In this document: piece after piece, positions 26,742 through 34,532 of the stretch | Layout of the letters: the number at the start of each line of letters is the position of its first letter | Position numbering within the stretch: the first letter of the stretch is position 1 | DNA from: an uncultured Oscillospiraceae bacterium | GTDB lineage: Bacteria > Bacillota > Clostridia > Oscillospirales > Ruminococcaceae | Length of the DNA stretch: 64,000 nt | Assembly (NCBI GenBank): GCA_902490585.1 | Contig: CABUEI010000003.1 | Coordinates: forward strand, 1-64,000 | Direction of reading: 5' to 3' | The notes under the pieces: generated by a model | Database searches by the model: none | Told to the model about the DNA's origin: nothing | The model's input: only the letters and a program-made list of their open reading frames with translations | Made by a program: the position numbers and the translations under genes

Positions 26742-27441
26742 TTGAAACACCTCCGTTTCTGAATGCTGATGACCCCGTGAGATTTTTCAGCAGAATTTTC
26801 CGCTCGGTTTTGTACTCCGCACCGATGAAACCCAGCCGCAGCAGAAAACAGCGGAAAGCGTACTTGTCGTTGCCGGTTTCCTTTTCCTTTGCGGTTACTC
26901 GCTTTGCGTTGGCGGCAAGTTCGCAGAGCGCGGAAACAAAATGCGTGTATGCCTTGCACTCGTCTGCGCCGCACTCGGAGAACCATGGGAACTTCACCGT
27001 GCTGTCCGTTACCTCAATCGGCAGCTTATCCACCGCTAAGGCTCGGCGGATAAGTCTGCCTTTCGCGTCAAGCAGCTTGGTGAGGTTCTCTACTGCCGCA
27101 CCCTCAAGCGGAACTTCCACCGTAAGCCCCATGTTTTCGCCGTGTGCGGCGCTGTCGGCTGCTGCGGGTAATTCTTCGCTTGCGGTTTCCGTTGGCTCTG
27201 TGTTGCTTGTGTCGGCATTCTCGGCAACGAACCCACGCCTTGCAAGGAACTCAATAAGGTTCTCGATTTCCTCGCTGTCGGCTCTATCGTCAAATTCAAG
27301 GTTGCCCTCGCGGGTCACCGTGAAATAGTCAATGCGGTAAGCGTATGTTGGTGTTCTCAAGTAAACCGCGTCCGCTCCCGTGAACTCGCTGATGGCTTTT
27401 ACAAGCGGCTTTCTATCCTGTGTGTTGTAGTAAATCGTCAT
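26725..27441 (-). CDS. Conserved prophage accessory protein sharing the amidoligase C-terminal module
   Basis: 238 aa from the ATG at 27441, after AAAGGAGGGC. Residues 1-85 form an alpha/beta domain (MTIYYNTQDRKPLVKAISEF). A linker rich in Ala, Glu and Thr follows, then a second domain (LTVEVPLEGAAVENLTKLLDAKGRLIRRAL) and a C-terminal helix pair (FLLRLGFIGAEYKTER...AFRNG) nearly copied in the amidoligase. Related proteins are often annotated virulence-related without evidence. No catalytic residues are obvious. It may be a partner of the amidoligase. Confidence 0.65.
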   Translation of the reverse strand: MTIYYNTQDRKPLVKAISEFTGADAVYLRTPTYAYRIDYFTVTREGNLEFDDRADSEEIENLIEFLARRGFVAENADTSNTEPTETASEELPAAADSAAHGENMGLTVEVPLEGAAVENLTKLLDAKGRLIRRALAVDKLPIEVTDSTVKFPWFSECGADECKAYTHFVSALCELAANAKRVTAKEKETGNDKYAFRCFLLRLGFIGAEYKTERKILLKNLTGSSAFRNGGVSNEVSE

Positions 27442-27464
27442 GGCATTTGCCCTCCTTTGCGTAC

Positions 27465-27493
27465 ATATTAACTCTGAAAGGCACATATATCAA
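27465..27493 (-). promoter_or_regulatory. Repeated-type promoter after the C5 methylase
   Basis: TTGATA, 17 bp, TAATAT. It starts within 10 bp of the C5 methylase stop and drives the 26725-27441 gene. Confidence 0.66.
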
Positions 27494-27502
27494 GCGGTAT
27501 TA

Positions 27503-29548
27503 CTACACAATCTTTTCGGCGCTCAGCTGTGTACAGTACACAATCCCCGCCAGCACGAAGAAAACACACGGCAAAGCTACACCATTGCCCCACAGTTTGT
27601 ACTCCGCAGAGTCGCTGTGGGGATTTTTCAGCCATGAACGGATTTGGCTGTCGGATTTCGGCTTTGAGGAAGTTCCGACTATCTTTCGGTGTGTTTCAAA
27701 GACATCTCTCCAGAACTTGATTTCACCATCGGTGGGTTCGTCCGTTCCGAGGTCGCTGCACCACCAATCGGGGAAACCTTGCAGCCGAGCGCACTCGGTC
27801 GGAGTGAGCCTACGGACTATGAACTCGGGAGAATTCACAGTGGGCGGGTCTTTGTAGTCGGTTGCAACGAGTGTGTTTGCGATATTCTCCTCCGCATCTG
27901 TATGGTAAGAATTCTTGCTTGTGCTATACACAAGGGTTTCCGAACCCCCGCCGTACATTCCACCTGCGGCTCTCAATGCTCCGCATTTATTGTTTTCGCT
28001 GTACTTCGTATAGCTGTCCTGTGAGAACGCAACAGCGTGGCGGTCGGTGGTGTTCAGAGTGAACGAAACGTCCTCGTTAATGCCGCTGCCTTGCGGACCG
28101 TTCTTGTCGGCTCTGCCTATCATCGAACCCTGTACGCAAACAGCCGGTTCGCCGCCGTGGGTACAGGTGAGCGTTGGAGATAGTTCCTCACTTACGCTAC
28201 ATGAACTTTTCCCACCGCCTTGGTCAACACATACGATTACAACACCTCCTTGATTACAAGCGGGGTTGCCACCATTGCCGTCAAGGGTTCGAGTCGTTTC
28301 AGCTTTGTAAATTCCACTTTGTGGATTGTTCGATTTCATGGAGTTACTGTCTTTGGAGCAAATCCCATAAACGACAGCCACACCTCCTTGATTTGAATCG
28401 GGAGAATTACCGCCCGTATCTATCGTCCGTGAGGTGTCTGTTTCGTAGCAGTTCTGACGGGCATTCCGAGTGCCTTCGGAGGTAAATCGCACATCAAAAC
28501 AGCGTGTATCTTCAACCACAAACGGCTGATTGTTGCCGCCCGTTCCATAGGTTGACAAAACGGTAGGAGCAATCCCGTTCAACTCGGTGTAGCGTGTATC
28601 CTGTGAGTGATTTTCATAAACCGTTGCCGGAACAGTCCCTGCACGGAGGGTAGGCGAGGTTTCATCTTCGTAACCGATACTTCTTGCCTTAGCCGAATGC
28701 TCTGTGCAAAATCCCGCACAGGACGCTCCTGCCGCTGACTCCATCACGCAAGGCGGGTGGTGTGCTTCGGCTCGGAGTGTGCAAGTAACTTCCTCTGTCA
28801 CGTCCATTCTGTTACCGCCTTGGTCGTTCAGACACACCGTGCCTGTCGCTCCAGAGCCGCTTTCAGCAGCGGCGGCAGCTCTTTGCCACGCGTGGAAGCT
28901 CTCCGCAGAATACCCTGACACGCTTTCTGACTCAAATAATACTTTTCCGGCACATTCGCCATCAAAATCTGCGACAAGGTAGATGCGTTTTCTTCTCTGG
29001 GGAACTCCCCAGTATTGCGCGTCAAGGACTCTCCAGGCGAGGGAGAAACCGTCTGCCAGTATCTCTCCGGCAGCTGTCCATTTCTCACATCGAGGAACAG
29101 AAACGCTTTCGTCCTTGATCCGGCACAGGCTTTTAAGGACGCAGCGGAAGTCCTCGCCCTTGTTTGATGAGAACGCTCCGGGGACGTTTTCCCACACGCA
29201 GAATCGTGGGTATTTACCATCAGTCGCACACCTCATTTCCTTTATAATTCTGACCGCCTCATAGAACAGGCTCGACCTTGAACCGTCCAAGCCGCTGCGC
29301 TTTCCGGCAATACTCATATCCTGACAAGGGCTGCCGAACGTTATTATATCCACGGGCGGGAGTTCCGCACCATTCAATGCAGAAACATCACCATAATGGT
29401 TCATCTGCGGCAGTCTTTTCGTGGTTACTCGAACGGCAAACGGTTCAATCTCCGAAGCCCACAGCGGAGTAATGCCCGCAAGCAGTCCTCCGAGCGGAAA
29501 GCCGCCGCTGCCGTCAAACAGGCTGCCGAGCGTGAGTTCATTCTTCAT
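27503..29548 (-). CDS. C5-cytosine DNA methyltransferase with a long repeat insert
   Basis: 681 aa from the ATG at 29548 (TGGAGGTTG site), much longer than the usual 320-450 aa. Motif I is LGSLFDGSGGFPLGG, motif IV holds the catalytic PCQ (FGSPCQDMSIAG), and motifs IX-X end with RRLTPTECARLQGFPDWW. Between VPQRRKRIYLV and the C-terminal motif lie about 350 residues with roughly nine degenerate repeats of the form (D/E)x(S/T)xTL...GG...V, where target recognition normally sits. It probably protects phage DNA against several restriction enzymes. Confidence 0.9.
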   Translation of the reverse strand: MKNELTLGSLFDGSGGFPLGGLLAGITPLWASEIEPFAVRVTTKRLPQMNHYGDVSALNGAELPPVDIITFGSPCQDMSIAGKRSGLDGSRSSLFYEAVRIIKEMRCATDGKYPRFCVWENVPGAFSSNKGEDFRCVLKSLCRIKDESVSVPRCEKWTAAGEILADGFSLAWRVLDAQYWGVPQRRKRIYLVADFDGECAGKVLFESESVSGYSAESFHAWQRAAAAAESGSGATGTVCLNDQGGNRMDVTEEVTCTLRAEAHHPPCVMESAAGASCAGFCTEHSAKARSIGYEDETSPTLRAGTVPATVYENHSQDTRYTELNGIAPTVLSTYGTGGNNQPFVVEDTRCFDVRFTSEGTRNARQNCYETDTSRTIDTGGNSPDSNQGGVAVVYGICSKDSNSMKSNNPQSGIYKAETTRTLDGNGGNPACNQGGVVIVCVDQGGGKSSCSVSEELSPTLTCTHGGEPAVCVQGSMIGRADKNGPQGSGINEDVSFTLNTTDRHAVAFSQDSYTKYSENNKCGALRAAGGMYGGGSETLVYSTSKNSYHTDAEENIANTLVATDYKDPPTVNSPEFIVRRLTPTECARLQGFPDWWCSDLGTDEPTDGEIKFWRDVFETHRKIVGTSSKPKSDSQIRSWLKNPHSDSAEYKLWGNGVALPCVFFVLAGIVYCTQLSAEKIV

Positions 29549-30779
29549 CGACAACCTCCAGTTCTGAATAAGCCACCGTCTTACCGTCCCGAACGACAAA
29601 CACACCATCAGCTGAACCGACCTGCTCGATATACCGCTTCACAATAACATCGCAGAACTTTTCGTCAAGCTCGATTGTGTGGCAAATGCGGTTTGTCTGC
29701 TCACACGCGATAAGCGTACTGCCGGAGCCGCCGAACGGGTCGAGGACAATACAGTTGCTCATGCTTGAATTCTTGATGGGGTAAGCAATAAGCGGTATCG
29801 GTTTCATCGTGGGGTGGTCGCCGTTCTTTTTCGGCTTGTCGAACTCCCAAATGGTGGTCTGCTTGCGGTCGGAGTACCATTGATGTTTTCCGTTTTTCTT
29901 CCAACCGAACAGGCAAGGCTCATGCTGCCATTGATACGGCGAGCGACCAAGGACAAGCGACTGCTTTTTCCAGATACACGTTCCCGAGAGATAGAAGCCC
30001 GCATCGGAAAACGCTTTTCGGAAATTCAAACCCTCTGTATCTGCGTGAAAAACATAGATGCTTGCGTCGTTCGCCATTGATTTCTCCATGCAGATGAAAG
30101 CGTCCAGCAAGAACTGGTAGAACTTTTCGTTCTCGAGATTATCGTTCTTGATTTTTCCCGCCGAACCCTCATAATTCACATTGTAGGGCGGGTCGGTTAC
30201 CGTGAGATTTGCTTTTTTACCGTCCATGAGCAGTTCGTAGGTTTCGGGTTTGGTGCTGTCACCGCAGACAAGACGGTGATTCCCGAGCAGCCAGAGGTCG
30301 CCCGCTTTTGTAATGCAAGGTTTTTCCAATTCTCCGTCAACATCAAAATCATCGTCTTTGGTTTCCGTATCATCACCGAAGAACTCAGCGAGTTCCTTTT
30401 CATCAAATCCCGTCAAACCGAGGTCAAAATCCTCCGCTTGCAGCGCTTCAATCTCGACTTTCAGCATTTCCTCATCCCAGCCCGCATCGAGAGCCATTCT
30501 GTTATCCGCGATTATATACGCTTTCTTTTGCGCGGGGGTGAGGTAGTCCACAAATACACAAGGCACTTCGGTTATTCCCTCCGCCTTTGCAGCGAGTATT
30601 CTGCCGTGACCCGCAATAACATTGAAATCCCTGTCGATGATTACGGGATTGATAAAGCCGAACTCACGAAGCGAGGAACGCAGCTTGTTCAGCTGTTCCG
30701 CAGAGTGCGTTCGGGCATTGTTGACGTATGGTATGAGCTTGTCTATCGGGATAAGCTGCATTTCGCTGGTCGTATTCAT
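29538..30779 (-). CDS. ParB-like nuclease domain fused to a DNA N6/N4 methylase
   Basis: 413 aa. Residues 1-100 are a ParB/sulfiredoxin-like domain (PIDKLIPYVNNARTHS, NVIAGHGRILAAK). Residues 160-400 are a beta-class amino-methyltransferase with DPPYNVNYEG (motif IV) and, near the C-terminus, the SAM motif DPFGGSGSTL. It modifies phage DNA at a specific site. The ATG has AAAGGAGGAAC. It overlaps the C5 methylase by 11 bp and the upstream gene by 4 bp. This fusion is common in Firmicute phages. Confidence 0.92.
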   Translation of the reverse strand: MNTTSEMQLIPIDKLIPYVNNARTHSAEQLNKLRSSLREFGFINPVIIDRDFNVIAGHGRILAAKAEGITEVPCVFVDYLTPAQKKAYIIADNRMALDAGWDEEMLKVEIEALQAEDFDLGLTGFDEKELAEFFGDDTETKDDDFDVDGELEKPCITKAGDLWLLGNHRLVCGDSTKPETYELLMDGKKANLTVTDPPYNVNYEGSAGKIKNDNLENEKFYQFLLDAFICMEKSMANDASIYVFHADTEGLNFRKAFSDAGFYLSGTCIWKKQSLVLGRSPYQWQHEPCLFGWKKNGKHQWYSDRKQTTIWEFDKPKKNGDHPTMKPIPLIAYPIKNSSMSNCIVLDPFGGSGSTLIACEQTNRICHTIELDEKFCDVIVKRYIEQVGSADGVFVVRDGKTVAYSELEVVDEE

Positions 30780-30940
30780 CTGCCGTTCCTCCTTTTGAGA
30801 ACCTTGTGCAAGCCTTTCCGAGCGTCTGCAATATTGCCTTTAACAGCCTGTCCCTTAATTGTTCGGTATTGCTGTATGGTAAGATTCGGGCGGTTGCTTT
30901 TGAGTTCTTTGAAAAAATCTATTGTATCTTTGGACATAAC
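30776..30940 (-). CDS. Small basic phage protein, unknown
   Basis: 54 aa from the ATG at 30940 with AAGGATAACG upstream. All-helical and basic (FKELKSNRPNLTIQQYRTIKGQ ... KVLKRRNGR), with the look of a small DNA-binding helical protein. Coupled by overlap to the methylase downstream and adjacent to the small terminase upstream. Confidence 0.65.
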   Translation of the reverse strand, partial: VMSKDTIDFFKELKSNRPNLTIQQYRTIKGQAVKGNIADARKGLHKVLKRRNGR

Positions 30941-30941
30941 G

Positions 30942-31517
30942 TTATCCTTTCCTTGAACGGAGGAGTTTCTCCATTGTGTCATTCAAATCATCACCGACAG
31001 GCTCGGTGCAATTTTCCTTGACAATGTCGTATATCTCGTACCAGATGAGATTTGCGCTCTTCTGAAATTGCTGCGACATCTGCACGAACGGCGAAGCAAT
31101 AACACCGCCTGTTGTGGGGTGTTTGCCGAGAAGTCCATAATTGCTTATCGCTTCCTCGCACTGAATATACCTTGCGAAAGCCTGCGCATAAGCCTCGATA
31201 AGCCGTTTATTGACGAGGTTCTCGCAGTTGCGCTGTTTCAGCCACAGCCAGGTTTCCTTGTAGATTTCATCAGCGCCGAGCGGAACACCGTTCTTCTGCC
31301 GAGCGGAAAGGTATTCGCCCGGCTTTGGCATATCCACACCTTGCAGAACCGCGCCCTCAGGCAAGTCAACCGCTTCAAGTTCAGCCGTGTCGAGCGTGGG
31401 TAGGTCGTTGCTCATTATTTTTACCGGCAGACCTTTTTGCTTTTTCTCTGCGGCAGGAGCGGGTTTGTCTCCGGCGCGAACCCGTCTGCCGCCTCTGTTT
31501 GTGCCGTCTTTCGCCAC
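30942..31517 (-). CDS. Terminase small subunit (P27 family)
   Basis: 191 aa. The start is taken as the GTG at 31517, 6 nt after a perfect GGAGGTG; the longer frame from 31526 begins inside that site. Family marks are LSARQKNGVPLGADEIYKETWLWLKQRNCENLVNKRLIEAYAQAFARYIQCEEAI and the conserved NGLLGKHPTTG-like turn (YGLLGKHPTTGGVIASPF). It recognises the packaging site. It is separated from the large subunit by the methylase/amidoligase block, which is unusual. Confidence 0.88.
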   Translation of the reverse strand: MAKDGTNRGGRRVRAGDKPAPAAEKKQKGLPVKIMSNDLPTLDTAELEAVDLPEGAVLQGVDMPKPGEYLSARQKNGVPLGADEIYKETWLWLKQRNCENLVNKRLIEAYAQAFARYIQCEEAISNYGLLGKHPTTGGVIASPFVQMSQQFQKSANLIWYEIYDIVKENCTEPVGDDLNDTMEKLLRSRKG

Positions 31518-31540
31518 GCTTGTCACCTCCGTCAGACAAG

Positions 31541-31564
31541 AAAAAAGGGCGGTTCGAACCGTCC
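31541..31564 (-). terminator. Terminator upstream of the small terminase
   Basis: Stem GGACGG-TTCGAA-CCGCCC followed by TTTTTTC on the minus strand, between the HNH gene and the small terminase. Confidence 0.75.
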
Positions 31565-31664
31565 TTGAAATGATTTGGTTTAATACCCCGTTTGAACCTC
31601 AATTTTTGCGCACGAAGCCCCGGGCCGCTGTCCGCTATAGGTCCCGTAGAGATTTTGACCGCCC

Positions 31665-32012
31665 CTACCGGTCCCCGAGGTCGTGATGTAATTTCGTGTG
31701 GCAGGACTGACACAGCGACATCAGATTGCTGAACTCGTTTGAGCCACCACACGATACGGGAATGATGTGGTGTACCTCCTCAACGGGGGTAAGCCGACCC
31801 TCTTTCAGACACATCTCGCACAGCGGGTGAGCCGCAGCATACCGCTTGCGTATTTGCCGCCACGCTCTGCCGTACTTCTTGTTACTGTCGGCTGAACGGA
31901 CGAACTTGTTGTAGCGGCGGTTCATAATGCTTTCGTGTTCCTCGCAGTACTGTCCGTCACATCTGTTCGGGCAGCCGGGGTAAGAACACGGTCGCTGCGG
32001 TCGTCTGGGCAT
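31665..32012 (-). CDS. HNH endonuclease (packaging-associated)
   Basis: 115 aa from the ATG at 32012, with AAGGAG 9 nt upstream. The N-terminus has Cys pairs (CSYPGCPNRC, CEEH). The HNH core is CEMCLKEGRLTPVEEVHHIIPVSCGGSNEFSNLMSLCQSCHTKLH, with the catalytic HH and the final zinc-binding CxxCH. HNH proteins next to terminase genes assist cos cleavage and packaging in several siphophages, which suggests a cos-type phage. Confidence 0.92.
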   Translation of the reverse strand: MPRRPQRPCSYPGCPNRCDGQYCEEHESIMNRRYNKFVRSADSNKKYGRAWRQIRKRYAAAHPLCEMCLKEGRLTPVEEVHHIIPVSCGGSNEFSNLMSLCQSCHTKLHHDLGDR

Positions 32013-32034
32013 GGGGTTCATCTCCTTGGGCATA

Positions 32035-32069
32035 GAAAAAGCCTTGCGAGTTATAAAACCCACAAGGCT
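32035..32069 (-). terminator. Terminator upstream of the HNH gene
   Basis: A 7-bp stem (32040-32046 with 32063-32069) followed by TTTTTC and TATGCCC on the minus strand. It ends the early transcript and has the same layout as the hairpins before the tape measure and portal genes. Confidence 0.75.
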
Positions 32070-32147
32070 CTCTGTATATTTTTCTAAGTATATCATACCA
32101 CAACAGGTTGACTGTGTCAACGGTGAACAGGGGTGAACTGCTGTGAA

Positions 32148-32564
32148 CTAGGGTGTCCAATTTTCAGAAAAATTCTGAACGGCTCTTTCGTGCAGCTTTA
32201 TTACCCACCTTTTTGAATACCCCATTTTTGTACTGATCTCTTTCCACGAAAGGAACATCAGATATTTGTACCGAAGCACAGTACGCTCGTTTGTGTTTTC
32301 CAAATCATCAATTGCTTTGCCGATGGAGAATTTAAGTTCGGACAGTTTGCACTTGTCGTTCTGAATTTCTTTTTCAAGGGACAAAGCCTTGTCCGTGTAC
32401 CTAACGAAAGGCGGGTCGGGATTTCTTGTTCCCGAAAGCCGCTCTCCGAAACCGCAGCCGGATATTCCGCTTGCCAAATCCCGCAGGCTTTTCAGTTCGA
32501 TTTCTTTGTAGTGTATCTGTCGGTTCATTTCAGATGCGCTTGTCAGAAATTCCTTTGCTGTCAT
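32148..32564 (-). CDS. DUF1492 / ArpU-like late regulator
   Basis: 138 aa. Residues 1-85 are helical (HYKEIELKSLRDLASGISG). The C-terminal sigma region 4-like HTH is TVLRYKYLMFLSWKEISTKMGYSKRWVIKLHERAVQNF. Such proteins sit just upstream of the packaging genes in Gram-positive phages and are thought to switch on late transcription (ArpU/RinA analogues). GAGGAGG precedes the ATG. Confidence 0.85.
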   Translation of the reverse strand: MTAKEFLTSASEMNRQIHYKEIELKSLRDLASGISGCGFGERLSGTRNPDPPFVRYTDKALSLEKEIQNDKCKLSELKFSIGKAIDDLENTNERTVLRYKYLMFLSWKEISTKMGYSKRWVIKLHERAVQNFSENWTP

Positions 32565-32566
32565 AA

Positions 32567-32779
32567 CTAAACCTCCTCTTTAAGTTTTTTCAGAAGCAAT
32601 TCACCGTTCAAATCCGTAAGTATCGAAAACCAGTTTGAACGGAAGAATTTCTCAATACTCCGCTTGTCGTGCTGTGCCGATTTATCGTCCGGTGTATATC
32701 GCAGACGCTCCACAGCATCGCGGTAGTCTTTAACTGCTTGAACAATAATGGCATTAGCCAATTCCTCATATCCGTTCAT
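32567..32779 (-). CDS. Small conserved phage protein
   Basis: 70 aa. NAIIVQAVKDYRDAVERLRY...SIEKFFRSNWFSILTDLNGELLLKKLKEE is a small protein typical of the region between helicase and late regulator in Firmicute phages. Function unknown. It has a TGGAGGTAC site, and its ATG touches the helicase stop. Confidence 0.75.
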   Translation of the reverse strand: MNGYEELANAIIVQAVKDYRDAVERLRYTPDDKSAQHDKRSIEKFFRSNWFSILTDLNGELLLKKLKEEV

Positions 32780-34131
32780 CTATGTACCTCCAAATCTGCT
32801 TTCACGGCGGAAATAAGTGCCGCCTGAGTTGTGTCCTTTGTTTTGAGAGCTTTCATAATCTGCTCGTCAATCGTGCCCTTTGCGATTATGTGCTGAATTA
32901 CCACCGTGTCGGCGGTCTGACCTTGCCGCCAGAGCCTTGCGTTCGTCTGCTGATACAATTCAAGCGACCATGTAAGTCCGAACCATATAAGCGTAGAACC
33001 GCCTTGCTGTAAGTTCAAGCCGTGTCCCGCGCTTGCCGGGTGGATTAGCGCCACAGGAATTTTTCCGCTGTTCCAGTCGGAAATATCCTCGCTCGACTTT
33101 ATTTCACGAACATCGAACCTATCCTTGATACGCTCCAAATCGTGCTTGAACCAGTAAGCCACAAGCATCGATCTGCCGTTCATGCTTTCGATTATATCTT
33201 CCAAAGCGTCCAGCTTTCGGTCGTGAATCTCGATCACGCTTTCATCATCAGAATACACCGCTCCGTTCGCCATCTGCGACAGCTTGTTTGAAAGGGACGC
33301 AGCATTTGCCGCAGTAACCTCGTTATCTTCGGTGGTAAGGACAAGTTCCTTTTTCAGACGGTCGTATTTCTCCTTTTCCTTTTCGGAAAGCTGAACCGTG
33401 TACTCCGTACTCACGAGTTCGGGCATTGTAAGGTGGTCTGTGGCTTTCATCGAAATGGTGATGTCGGAGATTTTGTCGTATATCCGCTGTTCCGCATCGG
33501 GTAACGGCTTGTAGCTGTATACAACCATTCCGTTGCGTTTGTCCGGCTGAAAGTAGGTGTTTCGGTATTGCCCGATGAACCTACCGAGCCGTTCTCCCAT
33601 ATCCAACAGCTTGAACTCCGCGAACAAGTCCATCAGACCGTTGCCGGCGGGAGTACCTGTAAGACCGACTATACGTTTCAGTTTCGGTCGGATTTTCATA
33701 AATGCCTTGAACCGCTTTGATTGATGATTTTTGAAAGAGGAAAGCTCGTCAATCACAGCCATATCGAAATCGAGAGGAACACCGCTCTCCTCAACAAGCC
33801 ACTGTATGTTTTCGCGGTTGATGATGTAGACATCTGCGGGAGTGCGGAGAGCTTTCAACCGCTCTTGTTCCGCTCCGACAACCACGCTGTAACGCATGTT
33901 TTTCAAATGATCCCACTTTTCGATTTCAGCAGACCATGTATCACGAGCCACACGCAGCGGCGCTACTACAAGCACTTTATGCACCTCAAAGCTGTCAAAA
34001 AGCAGGTCATTCATTGCAGTCAGCGTAATGCTTGTCTTGCCTAATCCCATATCTAACAGGAGCGCTGCGACAGGGTGGGTGATTATGAAGTCGGCGGCAT
34101 ATTTCTGATAATCATGTGGATTGTATTTCAT
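32776..34131 (-). CDS. SNF2-type phage DNA helicase
   Basis: 451 aa. Motif I is LLDMGLGKTS, motif II VIDELSSFK, motif III LTGTPAGNG and motif VI NARLWRQGQT. Single-subunit SNF2 ATPases are a standard part of the phage replication module with VRR-NUC and D5 primase. The ATG at 34131 is preferred (TAGGAGCG site). It overlaps the VRR-NUC gene by 20 bp. Confidence 0.93.
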   Translation of the reverse strand: MKYNPHDYQKYAADFIITHPVAALLLDMGLGKTSITLTAMNDLLFDSFEVHKVLVVAPLRVARDTWSAEIEKWDHLKNMRYSVVVGAEQERLKALRTPADVYIINRENIQWLVEESGVPLDFDMAVIDELSSFKNHQSKRFKAFMKIRPKLKRIVGLTGTPAGNGLMDLFAEFKLLDMGERLGRFIGQYRNTYFQPDKRNGMVVYSYKPLPDAEQRIYDKISDITISMKATDHLTMPELVSTEYTVQLSEKEKEKYDRLKKELVLTTEDNEVTAANAASLSNKLSQMANGAVYSDDESVIEIHDRKLDALEDIIESMNGRSMLVAYWFKHDLERIKDRFDVREIKSSEDISDWNSGKIPVALIHPASAGHGLNLQQGGSTLIWFGLTWSLELYQQTNARLWRQGQTADTVVIQHIIAKGTIDEQIMKALKTKDTTQAALISAVKADLEVHR

Positions 34132-34393
34132 CAAGTATCGCTCCTATCTGTTCCACGCTGTCAATGACATACACACGAAATCCGAGGTTCATCAATGTTT
34201 TGTGCCTTGCGATTTGTAACGGTCGGGGTTTCTTGCCGGGTGCTTTCAGTTCTGCAAAGGCGATTTTGCCACCCGGAAGAAGTATCAGCCTGTCCGGCAT
34301 TCCATCAAAATTTGGTGACACGAATTTCAGACACAGACCGCCGCTTTTTCTGACTGCCTGAACCAGTTTCTGTTCTATCAGTTTTTCACACAC
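34112..34393 (-). CDS. VRR-NUC domain nuclease
   Basis: 93 aa. The start is taken as the GTG at 34393, after AAAAGGAGCAG; the longer frame from a TTG has no ribosome site. The core is GMPDRLILLPGGKIAFAELKAPG (PD...E-x-K) and QxxxH. It is a small PD-(D/E)XK nuclease, probably for processing replication intermediates. Confidence 0.9.
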   Translation of the reverse strand: MCEKLIEQKLVQAVRKSGGLCLKFVSPNFDGMPDRLILLPGGKIAFAELKAPGKKPRPLQIARHKTLMNLGFRVYVIDSVEQIGAILDEIQST

Positions 34394-34415
34394 TTTCTGC
34401 TCCTTTTCCGTCAAT

Positions 34416-34522
34416 GGTGCAGGTCGGTGAACCTCATTTCATAAAACTCTCTATATGGTATTTTTTGTTAATATAACAGCCCTAAAGGGGGTTTTATACT
34501 AAGACCTTCACCGACCTGCACC
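34416..34522. repeat. Long-range 16-bp inverted repeat flanking an AT-rich gap
   Basis: 34416-34431 and 34507-34522 are perfect inverted copies of GGTGCAGGTCGGTGAA. A second short pair (ATAAAAC near 34441 and GTTTTAT near 34492) is nested inside. It fills the space between the primase stop and the VRR-NUC start. It may fold as a long RNA hairpin or act as a replication origin; no known family is recognised. Confidence 0.7.
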
Positions 34523-34532
34523 TTTAGGGTTT

